From Desulfomonilaceae bacterium (lineage in GTDB: Bacteria; Desulfobacterota; Desulfomonilia; Desulfomonilales; Desulfomonilaceae), in NCBI GenBank assembly GCA_041662605.1, contig JBAZSD010000003.1:1-64000 (forward strand): a stretch of DNA of 64,000 nucleotides, given 5' to 3'. This document shows, piece by piece, positions 5,830 to 13,912 of this stretch. The first letter of the stretch is position 1. Every line of letters begins with the position of its first letter. Below the pieces are notes generated by a model. The model saw only the letters and a list, made by a program, of their open reading frames with translations, was not told where the DNA came from and did not search any database. Position numbers and translations under genes: made by a program.

Positions 5830-8376
5830 TCAATCGTCTTGATCCGCAGTCTGGTTTTCGCTCATGATCCCAAAACGCTTCATGTACCGATAAAGAGAAT
5901 CTCGGGCTATACCAAGCGTACGGGCTGCGGATCTTCTATTGCCTTCGCAACGTCGGAGCGCCTCCAAAATCAGGGATTTGATCACCTCATCCGTCACGTC
6001 GTGAAGCGTGCGTTCTTGCGCCGGAAAACTGGACACGTGAGACCAGTCCTCAGAACCTGCTTTACCAGAAGGGAGCGTCAAGCTTAAGCTATGCCCGTCG
6101 GATAGCATCAACGCCCGCTCCAGAGCGTTCCGCAACTCCCTGACGTTGCCGGGCCAGTCATACCTCGTAAGCGCAATAGCAAAGGCCGGATCGACATACG
6201 GGAGACGAGTTAGTTGAAGTTCCACCGCCAGCCGCGGCAGGATCCCTTCCAAAAGCACGGGGATGTCTTCGATCCTGTCACGAAGGGGTGGCACAGTTAT
6301 CCCGAAAACGTTAATTCTATAGAAAAGCGCGGATAGGAATCGGCCTTCCTCAACCTCTTTATCGAGGCTCCTGTTGGTAGCCGAAATGATCCGAGCATTC
6401 ACAGTGAGGGATTTTTCCCCACCGACACGAAGGAATGACCTTGTGTCCAGAAACGTAAGAAGCTTGGACTGCAACGAGAGAGGAAGTTCTCCTATTTCGT
6501 TCAGAAGGAGGGTACCTCCTTCCGCCAACTCCAGGAGTCCTCGTTTACGCCTATGCGCTCCAGTGAATGCGCCACGCTCATGTCCAAACAGCTCTGATTC
6601 CGCCAATTCTCTTGATATGGCAGCGCAATTCAGCGAAAAGTATGGGCCTAACGCACGCTTCGAATGGTCGTGGATCCAGCGCGCCAAATAGTCCTTCCCG
6701 CTCCCGCTCTCCCCCTGAAGAAGAACCGTACCGTCACTGGCGGCGGCCGAGCGAGCCTCGCGCATGGTCGCCCTCATGGCCTCCGATGGGTAGCTTTCAA
6801 AAACTGCTTTGGGGGTAGGCGATACCCTCGAGCGCTCGGTCACATCACGAGAAATCCCGAATACGCCGACAATTTCTCCTTCAGCGTTGTGAAGCGGTCT
6901 GAGGACCGTATTCAGTATTGACGAGACACCTTTTATGCGGACAGTGTGTTCTCTTTCGATGGACTCTCCTCCGAGTACGCGGAGATCCAACAGTCGAAGC
7001 TGTTTCCCGATTTCTTCGCCATAGACCTCCTCTGGCTTGTGTCCAATGATTTCGGACACATCAAGTCCAAGAACTTTGGCCATCGCGGGGTTGGCTTGCT
7101 TGTATTTACGATGACTATCCATCATGAAAATCATGTCCTGGGCACCGTCAAATATTGCCCGGAAACGTTCTTCACTGAGACGCAAAGCGTCCTCAGCGCT
7201 CTTCCGTTCGGTAATATCAAGATATGTTCCCGATACCCGCAACGGTTTGCCGTGTTTGTCCCATTCGACGACTGAACCACGGGCCAAGATCCACTTCCAT
7301 TCGCCCAACTTGGGCCTCAGTCGAAATTCCGCCTCGTAAAAAGGTGTGCGGCCTTCTATGTGCTGATTCAACAGCTCCATGACTCGAGACCAATCGTCTG
7401 GATGAGTTAGATTCTCCAACCAAAGGATATGTGGCTGAATATCATCATAGTTGAATCCGAGCATCTTGGCCAAACCCCGGTCGTAAAAGGCCCCGCCTGT
7501 CTCAAGGTTGTAATCCCACGACCCGAGGCCCGCTCCGGTCAATACCAGGTTCAGCCTCAGTTCGCTCTCTCTTAGCGCCTGTTCGGCTTTCCGCCGTTCA
7601 GTGACGTCTCTGTTACATGCCCGCCTGCCAAATGGTTGCCCATCTTTCCCGTAAACTGGTTGGCAAGCGTGGCTGACCCAGAGGGCGTGTCCATCTCGAT
7701 GGATGATTCGGAAATCTAAAGAATGGGAGGTTTCATGGTTAACTTCTCTCGCCACATGAAAATGGTTCATCACCTCGTCAAGGTCATCCGGATGGACAAT
7801 TCTCTCCAACAAGCTTGGGTCATCAACAAATTCTTGCGCTGAGTAACCTGTTACTCGTTCACACGAAGGTGAAATGTATAACAGCGTGCCGTCCGAGGCC
7901 ACCCAATACTCCCAGTCATAAGTGAAATCGGCAACAGTTCGATAACGCTCTTCACTCTCTCGTAACGCTCTCTCGGCCTGTTTCTTATCCTCTCTGACAA
8001 CAGCATCCTTGAGTTCCCGCTCGATCGCGGGAATAAGCCGAGGTAGGTTAGCTTTCATGACGTAGTCACATGCCCCGGCCTTCATCGCTTCCACGGCTAT
8101 CTCCTCGCCAATCGCTCCAGATACGAGGATCAAGGGGATATCCAGACCGCTTTCCTTCAGGACTGCAAGGGCATGGAGACCATCAAAGGAAGGCATCTTG
8201 TAATCAGACAGAACAAGATCCCATGGCTTCTCAGCAAGGGCCGAACGCATTGCGTCTTCCGTTTCAACTCTCTCGAAGGATGTTTCAAAACCGCCTTTGC
8301 GGAGAATCCGGACGAGCAGCGTCGTATCATCAGGAGAATCCTCCACAATCAACACACGCAAGGGAATGGCGCTCAT
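5830..8376 (-). CDS. Sigma54-dependent enhancer-binding regulator: receiver, three PAS domains, AAA+, Fis-type HTH
   Basis: 848 residues. Residues 1-125 are a CheY-like receiver (V-E-D-S-P-D-D, L-S-D-Y-K-M-P, M-K-A). Three PAS/PAC modules follow (about 147-510; each ends in a D-V/I-T-E-R motif). The AAA+ domain has Walker A G-E-S-G-S-G-K-D, the sigma54-contacting G-A-F-T-G-A loop, and F-L-R-V-G-G-E-K. The C-terminus is a Fis-type helix-turn-helix (R-T-L-G-I-A-R-D-S-L-Y-R-Y-M-K-R-F). Walker B reads L-L-L-N-E-I-G-E-L, with Asn where most family members have Asp. It is third in an operon with the kinase and receiver upstream (10-base gap to the latter). Three sigma54 promoters in nearby duplicated spacers are likely targets. 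Confidence 0.92.
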   Translation of the reverse strand: MSAIPLRVLIVEDSPDDTTLLVRILRKGGFETSFERVETEDAMRSALAEKPWDLVLSDYKMPSFDGLHALAVLKESGLDIPLILVSGAIGEEIAVEAMKAGACDYVMKANLPRLIPAIERELKDAVVREDKKQAERALRESEERYRTVADFTYDWEYWVASDGTLLYISPSCERVTGYSAQEFVDDPSLLERIVHPDDLDEVMNHFHVAREVNHETSHSLDFRIIHRDGHALWVSHACQPVYGKDGQPFGRRACNRDVTERRKAEQALRESELRLNLVLTGAGLGSWDYNLETGGAFYDRGLAKMLGFNYDDIQPHILWLENLTHPDDWSRVMELLNQHIEGRTPFYEAEFRLRPKLGEWKWILARGSVVEWDKHGKPLRVSGTYLDITERKSAEDALRLSEERFRAIFDGAQDMIFMMDSHRKYKQANPAMAKVLGLDVSEIIGHKPEEVYGEEIGKQLRLLDLRVLGGESIEREHTVRIKGVSSILNTVLRPLHNAEGEIVGVFGISRDVTERSRVSPTPKAVFESYPSEAMRATMREARSAAASDGTVLLQGESGSGKDYLARWIHDHSKRALGPYFSLNCAAISRELAESELFGHERGAFTGAHRRKRGLLELAEGGTLLLNEIGELPLSLQSKLLTFLDTRSFLRVGGEKSLTVNARIISATNRSLDKEVEEGRFLSALFYRINVFGITVPPLRDRIEDIPVLLEGILPRLAVELQLTRLPYVDPAFAIALTRYDWPGNVRELRNALERALMLSDGHSLSLTLPSGKAGSEDWSHVSSFPAQERTLHDVTDEVIKSLILEALRRCEGNRRSAARTLGIARDSLYRYMKRFGIMSENQTADQDD

Positions 8377-8386
8377 GTCTCCATCC

Positions 8387-8830
8387 TTACTTCACTAAAG
8401 GAGGCGATTCGTTTAACAAAATCCAGTACAAACCCAGTTGCCGGATGGCTTCGTTGAACTGTTCAAAGTCAACCGGTTTTCGGATGTAGCTGTTGGCTCC
8501 CAGGCTGTAACCGTTGATGAGATCGCTTTCTTGTTTTGACGAGGTTAGAATGACAATCGGAATAAGTTTCGTCCTTTCATTACCACGTACTCGTTTAAGA
8601 ACCTCAAGTCCGTCAATTTTGGGGAGTTTCAGGTCCAGGAGGGTCACAACAGGTGTCACGGAGGTGTCACGGCCCGCATATATTCCAGTGCCGAACAGAT
8701 AATCAAGGGCCTCCACCCCATCCTTCGCAACGACCACCTCATTGAGGATATTGTTCTTCCTGAGGGAACGCAAAGTAAGAGTGATGTCATCAGGACTGTC
8801 TTCGACTAAAAGGATGATTTTATCTTTCAT
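8387..8830 (-). CDS. Single-domain response regulator (CheY/Rcp1-like receiver)
   Basis: 147 residues forming one receiver domain with no output domain: L-L-V-E-D-S-P-D-D near the N-terminus (acidic pocket), T-L-L-D-L-K-L-P-K-I-D-G with the phospho-accepting Asp, I-L-T-S-S-K (conserved Thr/Ser) and R-K-P-V (conserved Lys). It sits between a sensor kinase (21-base gap) and the sigma54 regulator (10-base gap), so it is probably an intermediate phosphate carrier or brake in one relay. The sequence type, with an insertion before the Asp strand, is like receivers that work with phytochrome or PAS kinases. Confidence 0.9.
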   Translation of the reverse strand: MKDKIILLVEDSPDDITLTLRSLRKNNILNEVVVAKDGVEALDYLFGTGIYAGRDTSVTPVVTLLDLKLPKIDGLEVLKRVRGNERTKLIPIVILTSSKQESDLINGYSLGANSYIRKPVDFEQFNEAIRQLGLYWILLNESPPLVK

Positions 8831-8851
8831 GTGATTCCACCCTAATTGGAA

Positions 8852-10789
8852 TTAGATTGTAAAAAAGAATGTAGCGCCCTTGTTGGGTTCGGCCTCTGCC
8901 CAGATCCGTCCCCCATGACGGTGAATGATCCGCTGGACCGTAACCAGACCAATACCGGTTCCCGAGAATTCTTCTGATGAATGAAGACGCTGGAACGCTC
9001 CGAAAAGTTTTCCGGAATATGCCATATCAAACCCGACACCGTTATCCTTGATATAGTAAACATTGAGACCATCCTTCTGATTCATTCCAAATTGGATTCT
9101 TGGCCGCTCTGTTTTTCCGGTAAATTTCCATGCGTTGTTTACGAGGTTTTCCATCGCTATTTCTAACAGATATTGGTCCCCGTTTACGATGATTCCTTCT
9201 TCAACCTCACATTCAACGAAACGATCAGGCTCGTTGTTTTTGAGTGATTCAATGATTTCGGTAATGATACCACTCAACGATACCGGTTCTTGACGCATCT
9301 CAGTCTTCGCAAGTCGGGACAGCTTCAACAGATCGTCAATCAGATGGCCCATATGCTGCGTGGCGGCCCTCACTCTCGTCAGGTAATCCCGACCTGTTTC
9401 ATCAACCTTCTCGTAATAGTCCTCCAGGAGGGCCTGACTGAAGCCGTCAATCCCACGCAATGGCGCACGCAGGTCGTGAGACACGGAATAACTGAACGCC
9501 TCCAGTTCTTTGTTGGTTCTCTCGATCTCGTCGCCCCATTTCTGAATTCGCTCCAACATAGAGTTGAATGTTGCGGCAAGAGCGCCGATTTCGTCCGAGG
9601 TCTTCACTGGCGCCCTGACTGCAAAGTTACCGGTTTCTACCTCACGTGCGGTAAGACTCAACGCCTGTATCGGTCTTGATATCCTGTTTGCCGTGAGCAC
9701 TAGGAGTAAGGCCCCGACCATCAGCCCCAAAAAAGCCACTAGACACGTATACAATACACCGTTCCACAGCGGACCGAACACTTCCGCCTGGTCACGTTTT
9801 ACCACCAATCCCCAGCTTTGGTTGGGCCCTACCGAGACTTGCCGATAAGCTGACAGCACTGGTACGCCACGATAGTCATCGGCGATGATCAAGCCTTCCT
9901 CTCCTCGAGCGGCCATCGTCGCAGGTAGAGCATGAATCTTATATTCAAGGGGCTTGGGAATGGTTCCGTCGGGCAAGGGGAACCTAAGTGACATGAGGAT
10001 AGTTGCATCCCGGTTGACCAGCGCTATGTCATCTGTTCCTCCCATGCCTGTACCAGCGTAAAGCAGAGGCTTGAGGTAAGATTCGGTGTCGATGTAGAAC
10101 ATAGCGACGCCCAATGGGGTGTCTGTCGCGGTATCTTTGGGTGGAGGCCCAAAGACGGCTCGGGAGACGATAAGGTGAGGGTGTGTTGTAGTGGGGTCCA
10201 ACTGAATGTCGACTGCCACTTCTCGTGGGGACTTAAGGGCCTCATCGAAAGAGGAGTAACCCGAAACGTTGAGCCCCCGACTTTTGTCGTCACTGGAGAC
10301 TACAATCATCCCCGTGCTCGCATCAGCTATCTGTATTTTTTGATACGCCTTGTAGCCAGCAATAATCTGGTCGAAACGGAGAACAAGAAGTTCATAGCTA
10401 GGTTCTTCGGTCAACTGGGCCCAAAATTTGGCGTTTGGTTTCCCATCAGAAGAGCCCCGCCGAATCAGAGTCAAAAAGTCATTCAGTAAAGTTGAAATGT
10501 TAATAGATTCTGAGAATACCGTGACATCATCCTTGCGGCCCCCTAACCAAAGCTCGAAGAGTTCTTTCTTCAAATCCGCAACGAGACCGAGAGTTTTCAG
10601 GACCGAGGACTGTTCTTCGCCGAGAGTGCCGGTGTATCTTGTGAAGGGGATACCTAACGTCGATACGACAATCACTAGCGCCATAATCCCAACGATAACC
10701 GCCCCGAACTCGAGCGCCAGCTTTGAACGCAGGCTGAGTCCTCTGGACTGGAACCCCTTTCCGGACTCTGAAGTCTGATGACTGCGCAT
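8852..10789 (-). CDS. Membrane sensor histidine kinase with extracytoplasmic sensor domain and HAMP
   Basis: 645 residues. TM1 is at about 28-50 and a large periplasmic region (about 51-340) resembles a double Cache-type sensor. TM2 is at about 345-370, then HAMP (N-R-I-S-R-P-I-Q-A-L). The dimerisation domain has phospho-acceptor His438 in S-V-S-H-D-L-R-A-P-L-R-G, and the ATPase domain shows N-L-V-N-N-A-W-K-F, D-N-G-V-G-F-D and G-T-G-I-G-L. It is the first gene of a three-gene relay operon with 8387-8830 and 5830-8376. AAGGGAG precedes the ATG. The Cache label is from layout only; the ligand is unknown. Confidence 0.9.
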   Translation of the reverse strand: MRSHQTSESGKGFQSRGLSLRSKLALEFGAVIVGIMALVIVVSTLGIPFTRYTGTLGEEQSSVLKTLGLVADLKKELFELWLGGRKDDVTVFSESINISTLLNDFLTLIRRGSSDGKPNAKFWAQLTEEPSYELLVLRFDQIIAGYKAYQKIQIADASTGMIVVSSDDKSRGLNVSGYSSFDEALKSPREVAVDIQLDPTTTHPHLIVSRAVFGPPPKDTATDTPLGVAMFYIDTESYLKPLLYAGTGMGGTDDIALVNRDATILMSLRFPLPDGTIPKPLEYKIHALPATMAARGEEGLIIADDYRGVPVLSAYRQVSVGPNQSWGLVVKRDQAEVFGPLWNGVLYTCLVAFLGLMVGALLLVLTANRISRPIQALSLTAREVETGNFAVRAPVKTSDEIGALAATFNSMLERIQKWGDEIERTNKELEAFSYSVSHDLRAPLRGIDGFSQALLEDYYEKVDETGRDYLTRVRAATQHMGHLIDDLLKLSRLAKTEMRQEPVSLSGIITEIIESLKNNEPDRFVECEVEEGIIVNGDQYLLEIAMENLVNNAWKFTGKTERPRIQFGMNQKDGLNVYYIKDNGVGFDMAYSGKLFGAFQRLHSSEEFSGTGIGLVTVQRIIHRHGGRIWAEAEPNKGATFFFTI

Positions 10790-11232
10790 TGTGGCTCCCT
10801 TGCATCAAGACTGAACTACGTGAGCGGACATTTCTTCGTATTGGCAAGTTTTCCTCATATTATATCAATCGGGGTGAAAAAGCGCATCAAATTCTGTCGC
10901 TTGATCAATTCGCATCCATTAGGCTGGAGGAAATATAATGATGACAACAGGTTCCAAAAATGTGTGTCTCGTATGGTAATAACCCTGTCCTTTCCATCCC
11001 CAGTGATGGTTCATCCCTCCCAACGCTACCTGACTACGTCTTTTTGTCGGCAAGAGTTTCGTTTCGCCCCATTATGGAGCACCCCCGATGCAGGGGGAAG
11101 GGTCTGTCACGACAATGATTCCATTTGAAATTTCTCACGCTTTGTGCTCAGCTAAACAGGTTGAAGGCAGAACCATTCATCGGGTATCACTTAATCCGGC
11201 ATACGTGTGGCCGTACGATCAGGAGGAATGTC
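10790..11232. other. Intergenic region between divergent genes, no gene recognised
   Basis: About 440 bases between the kinase operon (minus) and the flavin reductase (plus). It should contain both promoters, but I see no site I would defend. Open frames here have no ribosome site or recognisable product; the reading frame open upstream of the flavin reductase start lacks family similarity. Confidence 0.4.
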
Positions 11233-11802
11233 GTGAAAAAGTCTATAGGAGCGAAAACACTTCTCTACCCTACCCCTGTCTTGATAGTGGGTACTTATGA
11301 CAAGGCTGGGAAGCCCAATGTGATGACCGTCGCTTGGGGTGGGATTTGCTGCTCCTCTCCACCCTGCGTCTCAATATCAGTTCGAGAGGCAACCTACACT
11401 TACGGCAATCTCATGGAGCAGAAAGCCTTCACGGTAAACATTCCCTCGGAGAATTACGTGAAGCAGGCTGATTTCATCGGGATATTGTCGGGGACGGATA
11501 CCGATAAATTCTTGGCGACTGGACTTACACCGTTGAAAAGCGACGTCGTGAATGCTCCATATGTTGCCGAATTTCCATTGGAACTGGAGTGTAAGGTCAT
11601 CCATCACCACAGGATTGGTATACACACACAATTCATAGGTGAAATTCTGGACATACAGGCAGACGAGGCGGTTGTGGGACAAAATGGCCCTGAGATCGAG
11701 AAGATTAAGCCGTTCATGTGGGCGCCTGATTCTTCCCGAGGTTATTACGGCGTTGGTGAGCATCTTGGCAAAGCGTTCTCGATAGGAAGGAACCTTAAAT
11801 AG
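11233..11802 (+). CDS. Flavin reductase family protein (FMN-binding split barrel)
   Basis: 189 residues from the GTG at 11233, chosen because AGGAGG lies six bases upstream; the open frame further upstream does not resemble the family. T-L-L-Y-P-T-P-V-L-I-V-G-T-Y-D, N-V-M-T-V-A-W-G-G-I-C-C-S-S-P-P, and N-I-P-S-E-N-Y match the FMN-binding split-barrel flavoreductases common in anaerobes, which bind FMN and pass electrons to rubredoxin-like or unknown partners. C-terminal W-A-P-D-S-S-R-G-Y-Y-G-V-G is also typical. Substrate and partner cannot be told; no redox partner gene is adjacent. Confidence 0.88.
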   Translation: MKKSIGAKTLLYPTPVLIVGTYDKAGKPNVMTVAWGGICCSSPPCVSISVREATYTYGNLMEQKAFTVNIPSENYVKQADFIGILSGTDTDKFLATGLTPLKSDVVNAPYVAEFPLELECKVIHHHRIGIHTQFIGEILDIQADEAVVGQNGPEIEKIKPFMWAPDSSRGYYGVGEHLGKAFSIGRNLK

Positions 11803-11985
11803 CCTTTCCAACAGAGTGTGGGGGCTCGAGATCGGTTATGAACCGACTCGAAGTTCCCCGAAATGGAGCGACCGCCGCATAATTCCGAGAAACCAGTGTT
11901 TTTTCCGGCTCTTGCCGGAGAGTGAAGTGGCCAATTGGCAAGCCAGTGAGCGATTAAAGAGAAATATTCGACGGAGTTCCAGCGC

Positions 11986-12912
11986 ATGGCTGCGTCTTCC
12001 TTAAAAGTTATCTATTCCGCCCTGGCCGGAAATTGTCTCATCGCAATAACCAAGTTTATTGCGGCCCTCATGACCGGCAGTCCAGCCATGTTCTCGGAAG
12101 CGATCCATTCTGTTGTCGATACGGGTAACCAATTTCTACTGCTGTATGGATTACGGCGGTCAAAAATGCCAGCCGATAAAGAATACCCTTTCGGCCATGG
12201 CAAGGAGATTTACTTCTGGAGTTTTGTCGTTGCTATTTTACTCTTTGCAGGTGGCGCGGGTCTTTCGATTTTCAAGGGAATTGATCATCTCATTACCCCT
12301 GCGGATGTAAAGAGTTCCTACGTCAACTATGGGGTTATAGGCCTCGCCACGATATTCGAAGGAACTAGCTGGTACATCGCTTTGAGGGAATTCTCAAAAT
12401 TAAAAGGCAAGTGGGGCTACTTCCAGGCCGTTCATAGAGGAAAAGATCCATCCATTTATATCGTGCTTTTAGAAGATTCGGCTGCAATTTTGGGTCTTGC
12501 AGTTGCCTTTCTGGGGATCCTTCTCAGCCAAGTTACTGGAAGCCCCTACTTTGATAGTTCGGCCGCAATCGTCATCGGGCTGATACTTGGCGGAACGGCC
12601 ATTTTGCTAGCTTCCGAGACGAAGAGCCTTTTGATTGGAGAAAGCGCCAATGAAGAGGTCGTTCAAGGAATACGTGAAATTGCCGATTCGTGCAAAGAAA
12701 TCAAACAAGTTAATGAAATACTGACCATGCACATGGGACCCGATTTTGTTCTCGTGAATGTCAGCGTCGATTTTGTGGACCCCATCCTGGCGACGGAGGT
12801 TGAGGTCGCCGTGGCCCGATTAGATGGGTTGATTAAACTGGCCTACCCACAGGTTCAGCGCATATTTGTCGAAGTAGAGACATGGCGAACAAAGGATTCC
12901 CGCCAGGGATAA
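11986..12912 (+). CDS. Cation diffusion facilitator family metal efflux transporter
   Basis: 308 residues. Four to six membrane segments are followed by a cytoplasmic C-terminal domain from about residue 215. The TM2 metal motif is H41-S-V-V-D45, followed by the loop D-K-E-Y-P-F-G-H-G-K-E. The second metal motif position in TM5 is E-D-S-A-A-I-L-G-L (D in place of H). This is the subgroup related to eukaryotic ZnT9/TMEM163-like proteins. It exports divalent metal (Zn, Fe, Mn or Co) from the cytoplasm with proton exchange. The ATG at 11986 has GGAG about ten bases upstream. Confidence 0.9.
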   Translation: MAASSLKVIYSALAGNCLIAITKFIAALMTGSPAMFSEAIHSVVDTGNQFLLLYGLRRSKMPADKEYPFGHGKEIYFWSFVVAILLFAGGAGLSIFKGIDHLITPADVKSSYVNYGVIGLATIFEGTSWYIALREFSKLKGKWGYFQAVHRGKDPSIYIVLLEDSAAILGLAVAFLGILLSQVTGSPYFDSSAAIVIGLILGGTAILLASETKSLLIGESANEEVVQGIREIADSCKEIKQVNEILTMHMGPDFVLVNVSVDFVDPILATEVEVAVARLDGLIKLAYPQVQRIFVEVETWRTKDSRQG

Positions 12913-12947
12913 CTCGGTATCGGCATACAAACTGTTAAGCATGTGAT

Positions 12948-13181
12948 TCAGTCTTGTTTGCTCGTCATTCCGGACACATGACGAGTGATAGGCGTCATTC
13001 CCAAAAAATCTTTCACGTTAATAGTTACAAAAGTTGCGTTTTGTTTTTTACGAAGTAACCGTGGAAAAGCGTCATCAGTTATGACACAATTTGTTCTTAG
13101 ACCTTGTTCGGATAGGTTCCGCGAGATTACTCTGACCCGGACTCTCCAGTTTACATCTATAAGTCTACAATCGATTGACAT
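12948..13181 (-). CDS. Possible PIN-like (DUF5615-type) toxin fragment
   Basis: A 77-residue reading frame with W-R-V-R-V-R-V-I-S-R-N-L, then D-D-A-F-P-R-L-L-R-K-K-Q-N-A-T-F-V-T-I-N-V-K-D-F. This spacing (acidic pair, short helix, A-T-F-V-T, then D-F) is like the C-terminal half of PIN-like/DUF5615 RNase toxins. The N-terminal half with the first catalytic Asp seems missing, there is no clear ribosome site and no antitoxin beside it, so it is probably a remnant. Family assignment is tentative. Confidence 0.35.
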   Translation of the reverse strand: MSIDCRLIDVNWRVRVRVISRNLSEQGLRTNCVITDDAFPRLLRKKQNATFVTINVKDFLGMTPITRHVSGMTSKQD

Positions 13182-13285
13182 CGGTGATTTCGTGATTAAC
13201 TGGGACGCAGAGTTAAAATGAATCCAGTATTTTTTATTAGGCGCTCCTATCAAGAGGTTTCAAGGTTAGACACCAGGAGGTTCCC

Positions 13286-13591
13286 ATGGTGGATTGCAAG
13301 TACATAACTCGGGACATGCTAACTAATCCCGTCAGTGTACGGATAGATGATAGACCTGCGGATTTCCCCAGCGCCAAGTCCTTGGCCGACCAAAAGGCTA
13401 AAGAACTGTCGTCGGACCCGATGCTGCTAGCGTGGTTCGACAGGAAAAAAGGGACATTTTCGCCTGACGTAATCTGCTGCGGCGACACTAAACCTAGTTG
13501 GCTGGTCTACGCTGATTCGCGCGGGGCTGACATTTCCGTGGACGTCAACGACCTGGATTACGTGTTCGTGTACAAAACGGGTTGGGAATAG
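13286..13591 (+). CDS. AF1514-like small protein, cysteine form
   Basis: 101 residues. L-S-S-D-P-M-L-L-A-W-F-D-R-K-K-G leads to S-P-D-V-I-C64-C65-G-D, then P-S-W-L-V-Y-A-D-S-R-G-A and N-D-L-D-Y-V-F-V-Y. The adjacent cysteine pair is probably a redox or metal centre (inference). The protein at 41968-42279 aligns over its whole length but has Cys followed by an in-frame TGA at this pair. The resemblance to proteins named after Archaeoglobus AF1514 is from memory and unverified. An AGGAGG ribosome site lies just before the ATG. No operon partners: a toxin-like fragment lies before it and an IS remnant after. Confidence 0.75.
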   Translation: MVDCKYITRDMLTNPVSVRIDDRPADFPSAKSLADQKAKELSSDPMLLAWFDRKKGTFSPDVICCGDTKPSWLVYADSRGADISVDVNDLDYVFVYKTGWE

Positions 13592-13632
13592 CATACCCCG
13601 ACCACGAAACAATATGAGTCCCACGTGGACCT

Positions 13633-13870
13633 GTAAAGAATTTTGTGTAAATGGGGTACGTGGTTTCAAAAGTTTGGTAACCAGTCCTTTATCGGCATAG
13701 TCCATTTCTTTGCGATGTTAATCAAGGCCAAGTAGAGAAGCTTGAACATGGCCTCGTCATTGGGGAAAGAGCCTCAGTTTTTAGTCACTTTCCTAAGCGT
13801 CATGTTCAATGATTCTATGGCATTGGTCGTGTACTTGGAACTTTCATAATTCAGGGGTGTTTTAAAAATC
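13633..13870 (-). mobile_element. IS256-family insertion sequence remnant (transposase C-terminus and one end)
   Basis: The minus strand encodes Y-T-T-N-A-I-E-S-L-N-M-T-L-R-K-V-T-K-N, then a TGA where relatives have Arg (CGA to TGA), then G-S-F-P-N-D-E-A-M-F-K-L-L-Y-L-A and K-K-W-T-M-P-I-K-D-W before the stop at 13666. These are the C-terminal signatures of IS256-family transposases. The sequence TTTACACAAAATTCTTTAC just beyond the stop looks like the terminal inverted repeat. Everything upstream of Y-T-T-N is missing, so the element is dead. Confidence 0.85.
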
Positions 13871-13912
13871 GGATCCGGAGAAATCCGGTTGGAAGATAGA
13901 TCCGGAATGAGC

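Larger units (their letters stand above)
5590..5880. repeat. Duplicated intergenic segment, copy C
   Basis: The copy joined to the intact regulator: it includes the last codons of the gene at 5830-8376 and the spacer down to the small gene at 5262-5564. TTAACCCTTGC (5596-5606) and TCAAGGGGTTAAG (5792-5804) form the near-inverted ends. The spacer is very similar to copy B (for example the block around GACGAAACCGGGTGTGAGT). Confidence 0.85.
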
